This document shows, piece after piece, positions 6,196-10,205 of a stretch of 10,205 bases of DNA (positions within the stretch are counted from its first letter, which is position 1; each line of letters starts with the position of its first letter). The stretch is taken from positions 1-10,205 of the forward strand of contig CAMLON010000041.1 in NCBI GenBank assembly GCA_946481695.1, read 5' to 3'. Under the pieces are notes generated by a model, which searched no databases, was not told where the DNA came from, and was given only the letters and a program-made list of their open reading frames with translations. The translations under genes were made by a program, and so were the position numbers. This stretch comes from an uncultured Bartonella sp. (GTDB lineage Bacteria; Pseudomonadota; Alphaproteobacteria; Rhizobiales; Rhizobiaceae).

Positions 6196-6225
6196 GGGGC
6201 GCCCGGCGGTCGTTTCCCGCCGGCG
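6176..6225 (+). promoter_or_regulatory. Leucine leader switch: two mutually exclusive GC-rich hairpins
   Basis: Hairpin 2:3 pairs GCGACTGCCGGG (6176-6187) with CCCGGCGGTCGT (6202-6213): twelve base pairs with two G-U, and the leader stop codon in its loop. Hairpin 3:4 pairs CCGGCGG (6203-6209) with CCGCCGG (6217-6223), extendable to 6200-6225 with one bulge. They share 6203-6209. A ribosome stalled on the Leu codons would leave 2:3 free to form, while one at the stop codon would block it and favour 3:4. No T-run follows 3:4, so it is not a standard intrinsic terminator. Confidence 0.5.
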
Positions 6226-6297
6226 TAAATGCTCCTCTTCAACAATCTTCATTTTAAAATATCAACCGGTCACCGGTGTTTCAGACGAGCATAAACT

Positions 6298-7995
6298 ATG
6301 AGTATTTCACCCGAATTTTCACAAAAAGGCATGCCGACAGCATCGCAAAAATATCAACCTTACCCGCAAGTTTCATTGAAAGACCGCACGTGGCCCGATA
6401 AGCGTATTGAAAAGGCGCCAATCTGGTGTTCGGTGGATCTGCGCGATGGCAATCAGGCTTTGATTGACCCTATGGGGCAAGACCGCAAGGAGCGAATGTT
6501 CCGCATGCTTCTTGAAATGGGCTTTCCGGAAATAGAGATAGGTTTCCCATCAGCCTCGCAAACCGATTTTGACTTTGCGCGCTGGTGTATCGAACAGGGC
6601 AATGTTCCGGAAAATGTAAGCTTGCAGGTGCTGGTGCAATGTCGTCCGGAATTGATTACCCGTACATTCGAGGCATTGGAGGGCGCCAACCATCCGATTG
6701 TGCATTTTTATAATTCGACAAGCGAATTACAGCGGCGGGTGGTGTTTGGCAAAGATGTTGCCGGTATCAAGAAAATAGCAACCGATGCGGCAAAAATGGT
6801 CATGGATATGGCTGCAAAAGCCGGCAAACATTACCGTTTTGAATATTCGCCGGAAAGTTTCACTGGTACCGAACTTGAAGTCGCGCTGGAAATTTCGAAT
6901 GCAGTGATCGAAATTGTCAATCCGACGCCTGACAACAAAATGATTTTGAACCTGCCTTCGACCGTGGAAATGTCGACGCCCAATATTTATGCCGACGAGA
7001 TCGAATGGATGGGACGCAATATTGACCGCCGTGACAGCGTTCTGATTTCCTTGCACCCGCATAATGACCGTGGTTGCGGAATTGCGGCCGCTGAGTTGGG
7101 TCTGCTTGCCGGTGCCGACCGCGTTGAAGGGACACTTTTTGGCAATGGTGAGCGGACAGGTAATGTCGATGTTGTCGCACTTGCGTTGAATATGTTTACT
7201 CAAGGGGTGGATCCTGAACTTGACTGTTCGGATATCGAAAAGATCAAGGAAGTTTACGAATATTGCAATCAGCTCAAAATTCCGGAACGCCACCCCTATG
7301 TTGGTGAATTGGTCTATACAGCCTTTTCAGGGTCGCATCAGGATGCGATCAATAAAGGCATGAAGGCAATGAAAAAGTCGAATAAGACCTTGTGGGAAGT
7401 GCCTTATCTGCCAATTGATCCGCAAGATGTCGGCAGAAGTTATGAAGCCATTATCCGCATCAATTCGCAGTCGGGCAAAGGTGGCATCGCCTATATTCTG
7501 CAATCTGATTACGGTCTTAATTTGCCACGCGCTTTGCAAATTGAATTTCGTGATGTCATCCAGCACATCACCGATAAAGAAGGCAAGGAACTGCCTTCCA
7601 AGCGGATTTATGACGAGTTTGTCAAAACTTATGTCAAACAGAATAATGGGCGCTTCGGCTTTGTCGATTATAAAACCAAAGCAGATCCGAATGAAAAAGG
7701 ACGCATTAATGTGACGGCAACAATTACCGATCATGGAAAAGAACAAACCATTAAAGGAATGGGTACCGGTCTGGTTGATGGCTTTATCGACGCTTTTTCC
7801 AAATATCTGAACGAAAAACTTTCGGTTGTCGATTATTCGGAACATTCATTGCAACGCGGTTCGGATGCCAAAGCCATTTGCTATATGGAAATAGCCTATC
7901 CGGAAGGCAAAATCTTCGGTGTTGCCATTGATGAAAATATCGCAACCGCATCGCTTGATGCCATTGTTTCGGCAGTAAACCGGTTGGAACGCTAA
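6298..7995 (+). CDS. leuA: 2-isopropylmalate synthase
   Basis: It condenses acetyl-CoA with 2-oxoisovalerate to 2-isopropylmalate, the first committed step of leucine synthesis. The 565 residues are the longer form of LeuA, also found in yeast and in many alphaproteobacteria and actinobacteria. The TIM-barrel catalytic domain shows DLRDGNQAL with Arg49/Asp50, HPHNDRG with metal ligands His253 and His255, and GNGERTGNVD with Asn289. The His253-Asn289 spacing equals that of the M. tuberculosis enzyme as I recall it. A C-terminal Leu-binding regulatory domain spans about 430-565, including VVDYSEHSLQRGSDA. The start at 6298 is preceded by a weak GACGAG (6284-6289); an in-frame ATG at 6331 is the alternative. 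A leucine leader upstream suggests attenuation, in addition to probable feedback inhibition. Confidence 0.97.
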   Translation: MSISPEFSQKGMPTASQKYQPYPQVSLKDRTWPDKRIEKAPIWCSVDLRDGNQALIDPMGQDRKERMFRMLLEMGFPEIEIGFPSASQTDFDFARWCIEQGNVPENVSLQVLVQCRPELITRTFEALEGANHPIVHFYNSTSELQRRVVFGKDVAGIKKIATDAAKMVMDMAAKAGKHYRFEYSPESFTGTELEVALEISNAVIEIVNPTPDNKMILNLPSTVEMSTPNIYADEIEWMGRNIDRRDSVLISLHPHNDRGCGIAAAELGLLAGADRVEGTLFGNGERTGNVDVVALALNMFTQGVDPELDCSDIEKIKEVYEYCNQLKIPERHPYVGELVYTAFSGSHQDAINKGMKAMKKSNKTLWEVPYLPIDPQDVGRSYEAIIRINSQSGKGGIAYILQSDYGLNLPRALQIEFRDVIQHITDKEGKELPSKRIYDEFVKTYVKQNNGRFGFVDYKTKADPNEKGRINVTATITDHGKEQTIKGMGTGLVDGFIDAFSKYLNEKLSVVDYSEHSLQRGSDAKAICYMEIAYPEGKIFGVAIDENIATASLDAIVSAVNRLER

Positions 7996-8054
7996 GCTTT
8001 TTAATAAAGCGGAAGGTTTTTTATAAGCCTTCAATTCCGACTGCTAAAAATTTG

Positions 8055-8092
8055 AAGATCGGGTGAGGTGGAAAACACTAAGCCCGATTTTT
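8055..8092 (+). terminator. Intrinsic terminator of leuA
   Basis: AAGATCGGG (8055-8063) pairs with CCCGATTTT (8083-8091), nine base pairs including one G-U. A weak inner GTG/CAC stem is possible, and the hairpin ends in a T-run at 8088-8092. It lies about 60 bp after the leuA stop. A weaker GAAGG/CCTTC hairpin (8012-8032) sits before it. It separates leuA from the convergent minus-strand gene. Confidence 0.65.
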
Positions 8093-8175
8093 GATGTCAA
8101 CGAACCTTATAATTTCATATTTTTTAGAGAAGCGCGTTGCGAACAAATGAAACGCTGATATTTTTATCTTCGCTT

Positions 8176-9069
8176 TTAAAAAAGCGGGATATTTTCTGTG
8201 CAATTGATGTCGTTTTCGCTGTTTACCACCGTATAACGCTCAAGAGCGCAATGCCAACTCTCGCAGTCACCGTCAATTGTAAACCAATTGTAATTGGCAG
8301 GCGGTTTTTTGCCCCCGAATGCTTGCGAGGCAGAAGCAACACCAACCACCGGCACATCACGCTCTTTACCATCTATATGTTCAAGAGACGGAACATGGGT
8401 ATGACCGTGAAGAATAAGCTCGGCACCATGTTGCTTAATGACGCGCTGGAAACGTTCAATACCCCATAATTTTTTATACCAATAGGTTGCATTCTTATAT
8501 GGCGGATGATGAATCATCACCACCCTGAAAAGATTGCGTTCCTTGGCTTCGCGTAAAAGGTCGGCCAGATGATAGGCTTGCGCGCTGTCGAAACGGCCGG
8601 TCGCAAAAAAAGGTGGCGTGGCTATTGCCGAAGAAACTGCAATAATGGCAACTTGGCCGCGAATGCGCATATAGGGGAAAACAGCACTCCAAGCATGGGC
8701 TTCCTCACTGGTAATCCAGGGGCGGAAGGTTTTGCAAGCTTTTTTGAACGCGCCCCCGACATAGGCATCGTGGTTGCCGAATGTAAGTGAGATATCGCTT
8801 GCAGGGCCTTGCGCCACAAGCCAATCTTTGGCACGAGCAAATTCCCGTGGCAAAGAAAGATTGACGAGATCACCGGAAATAACGAGGTGGTCGGCTTGCT
8901 TCTGTTTGATACTTTCCATCAAAGCGTCAAGCGTTTGCCTTCCCATTTCGCTGGTGCGGTTTTTCTTCCAGTTTATATAACCGGTTAAACGCTTGCCCAT
9001 GAGCTCGTAGAGACGAGGGGTAGGCAGCGGCGACAAATGAATGTCGGATATATGAGCCAACTGAAACAT
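8176..9069 (-). CDS. Calcineurin-like metallophosphoesterase
   Basis: This is probably a dinuclear-metal phosphoesterase or cyclic-nucleotide phosphodiesterase of the CpdA/YfcE-like superfamily; the substrate is not predictable here. The 297 residues start MFQLAHISDIHLSPL and carry all the family motifs in order: DxH (Asp9/His11), SGDLVN (Asp67), FGNHD (Asn99/His100), MIHHPP (His187/His188) and LHGHTHVP (His221/His223/His225). The start at 9069 places the DxH motif at the usual distance from the N-terminus. An in-frame ATG at 9081 and a TTG at 9132 would add a Phe/Cys-rich hydrophobic stretch that could act as a membrane anchor. A GTGGG directly abuts the chosen ATG, so the ribosome-binding site does not settle the start. 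It is convergent with leuA and has no operon partner in view. Confidence 0.9.
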   Translation of the reverse strand: MFQLAHISDIHLSPLPTPRLYELMGKRLTGYINWKKNRTSEMGRQTLDALMESIKQKQADHLVISGDLVNLSLPREFARAKDWLVAQGPASDISLTFGNHDAYVGGAFKKACKTFRPWITSEEAHAWSAVFPYMRIRGQVAIIAVSSAIATPPFFATGRFDSAQAYHLADLLREAKERNLFRVVMIHHPPYKNATYWYKKLWGIERFQRVIKQHGAELILHGHTHVPSLEHIDGKERDVPVVGVASASQAFGGKKPPANYNWFTIDGDCESWHCALERYTVVNSENDINCTENIPLF

Positions 9070-9132
9070 CCCACAGAACATAGCGAGACAATAAAAATAG
9101 GCAACAAAAAAACAAAAGAGCTTGAAAAACAA

Positions 9133-10106
9133 AAGGATAGAAAGGAAAAAATGGCAAATTTATTGTAAAGCTTTGAAAAAAACGGGAAAAACAATAAAAA
9201 AGAGACAAGTTTTTCGACTATCAAGAAATCACGATGCCATTCTGATGGATGAAACAATCAAAGGTGAAGGGCAAACCGGTCAAAGCAATGGGTGGGAAAC
9301 ATATCCTACAAAACAAAACGTGTTGCCAAAACTGGCTTAAGCATTTTCTTGAAAACTTGACTAAGGCGAAGAGGCACAAGGGGCACGCCCAAGCGAAGGA
9401 GTTTGCGCAAGCGTTTTTGCAAGCACCGGATAAAGCGCATTGGAGCACGCTTTTATGTAAGTACATGCATTCGCGACAATAAAGCAAGGTCGTCAATCTG
9501 TTCCAGACACAAGAAGATAAGTGATAAAAATCAGCTTTAGTCGGTTGATGAGGCCAATGACCGACTGAACTTCAGGAAATGAAGAAATCTTCCTATTCAA
9601 TCTGCGGATCGAGTATCGCGACACAGCCGACCAAACAAAGATAAAAGCGACTTATAACATGAAACGACAAGGTTAATAAGGAAGAGGGGAACGTTGGGCA
9701 ACAACCGACGCCATGTGGGATAAGCCGATATACTAAAGAGAAAATAGGGCTTTTAAGTTGCTTGTCCCGTAAATGACTATCTGTATTCCGACTAACGGTG
9801 CGACCTCATTGATCCGATAAAGGGTTGGATAAATTTGTTGGATGGGAGAGCGCCAATTCATGCAGTTTAGTGTCGGCTATTTTATACGGACAGAAGCTAT
9901 TTTATTTGGCTGAAAAATGAAGATTGCAATCCGTTAAAAACGGAAAATCATTGGCTTCTTATGCAGGCGTTGGGCGATTGGACGTTAAGTTAAAGAAGAG
10001 ACAAAAAGGCATCCGGCAACAATAGAATAACAACAAAAGGTTTTAGTCAACAAAAGGCTCAGGTAACAGAAAGAAGAGGTCACAAAAGGCAAAAGGCTTA
10101 GGCAAC
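9133..10106. other. Long non-coding stretch with hairpins and short repeats
   Basis: No recognisable gene is seen in about 970 bp. Two overlapping plus-strand ORFs (9249-9482, 77 codons, Lys/Gln/His-rich, and 9122-9340, 72 codons) have no ribosome-binding site and no recognisable domain. Other content: a 10-bp hairpin TTTAGTCGGT (9536-9545) with ACCGACTGAA (9560-9569); direct repeats GCTATTTTAT at 9876-9885 and 9896-9905; a TCCGTT/AACGGA hairpin (9930-9944); and an A-rich degenerate repeat of the type CAACAAAAGGCT between about 10001 and 10114. Part may be decayed coding sequence. Confidence 0.4.
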
Positions 10107-10137
10107 AAAAAAGGACGCTAAAAAGCGTCCTTTTTTT
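10107..10137 (-). terminator. Strong, probably bidirectional intrinsic terminator
   Basis: AAAAAAGGACGC (10107-10118) pairs with GCGTCCTTTTTT (10125-10136) around a 6-nt loop, a perfect 12-bp stem with T-runs on either strand. It begins 28 bp past the stop of the minus-strand reading frame at 10165-10205, which it most likely terminates. No plus-strand gene just upstream needs it. Confidence 0.8.
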
Positions 10138-10164
10138 GCGAAAAGTAAATCAAGCCCCCTCAAT

Positions 10165-10205
10165 TTACTTTTTCAAGCCCCCGCCTTTGTTAGAAGCGAT
10201 AGGTT
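10165..10205 (-). CDS. C-terminal end of a minus-strand gene, truncated by the window edge
   Basis: The minus strand reads PIASNKGGGLKK and then a TAA stop at 10165-10167, followed after 28 bp by a strong terminator. A Gly/Lys-rich tail just before a terminator is what the end of a real gene would look like. Only about 12 codons are visible, so the product cannot be named, and another frame or a gene ending further right is possible. Confidence 0.35.
   Translation of the reverse strand, partial: PIASNKGGGLKK

Noticed and set aside
6148..6252. Minus-strand 34-codon ORF (starting MKIVEEEHLRRRE) antisense to the leu leader
   Set aside because: It is opposite the Leu-codon run and the GC-rich hairpins, has no Shine-Dalgarno, and its composition is explained by the hairpins.
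8137..8469. Plus-strand 110-codon ORF
   Set aside because: It is antisense to the metallophosphoesterase, which has all its catalytic motifs.
9249..9482. Plus-strand 77-codon Lys/Gln/His-rich ORF
   Set aside because: No Shine-Dalgarno, no recognisable domain, and it overlaps another equally plausible small frame. It is mentioned only within the non-coding stretch.
1..10205. tRNA, rRNA, CRISPR array, insertion sequence or integration site
   Set aside because: No T-loop-like tRNA motifs, regular repeat-spacer pattern, transposase motif or paired terminal repeats were seen on either strand.

Overview
The window reads as a chromosomal stretch of an alphaproteobacterium of the order Hyphomicrobiales (Rhizobiales), with moderate GC in the genes and AT-rich gaps. 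The evidence is the fused anthranilate synthase TrpE(G) behind a short Trp-Trp-Trp leader peptide, the long-form LeuA, and the Rsm22 / TrpE(G) / CDF / NudK / LeuA gene set. The base composition and intact Trp and Leu biosynthesis genes would suit a gut-symbiont Bartonella such as the bee-associated B. apis group. That placement is an inference and was not tested by any search.

Layout. (1) 73-1137 (+): an Rsm22/METTL17-family ribosome-assembly protein. (2) 1138-1842: a gap of about 700 bp. It holds a promoter, four hairpins and a strong intrinsic terminator (about 1160-1328) that look like a free-standing small RNA, then A/T-tract-rich DNA and a possible 24-residue membrane peptide. (3) 1807-5678 (+): a trp promoter, the leader peptide trpL, a transcription attenuator, trpE(G), a cation diffusion facilitator transporter and a NudK-type NUDIX hydrolase, packed with overlaps or very short gaps like one operon. 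(4) 5679-6297: no intact gene. It holds a minus-strand coding-like remnant, and next to leuA a candidate leucine leader peptide (four consecutive Leu codons) with two mutually exclusive GC-rich hairpins. (5) 6298-7995 (+): leuA with its own terminator. (6) 8176-9069 (-): a calcineurin-like metallophosphoesterase, convergent with leuA. (7) 9070-10106: no recognisable gene, only hairpins and short repeats. (8) 10107-10205: a strong terminator and the last residues of a minus-strand gene that runs out of the window.

The unifying theme is ribosome-mediated control of amino-acid synthesis. trpE(G) commits chorismate to tryptophan and leuA commits 2-oxoisovalerate to leucine. Each is preceded by a short ORF rich in codons for its own end product and by competing RNA hairpins. 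Both leader ORFs have a promoter placed so that the transcript would begin at or within a few bases of the ATG. The trp leader is a textbook case. The leu leader has the switch but no U-tract after its second hairpin, so its mechanism is open. A further stem can hide the Shine-Dalgarno of trpE(G). No mobile element, CRISPR array, tRNA or rRNA was seen.
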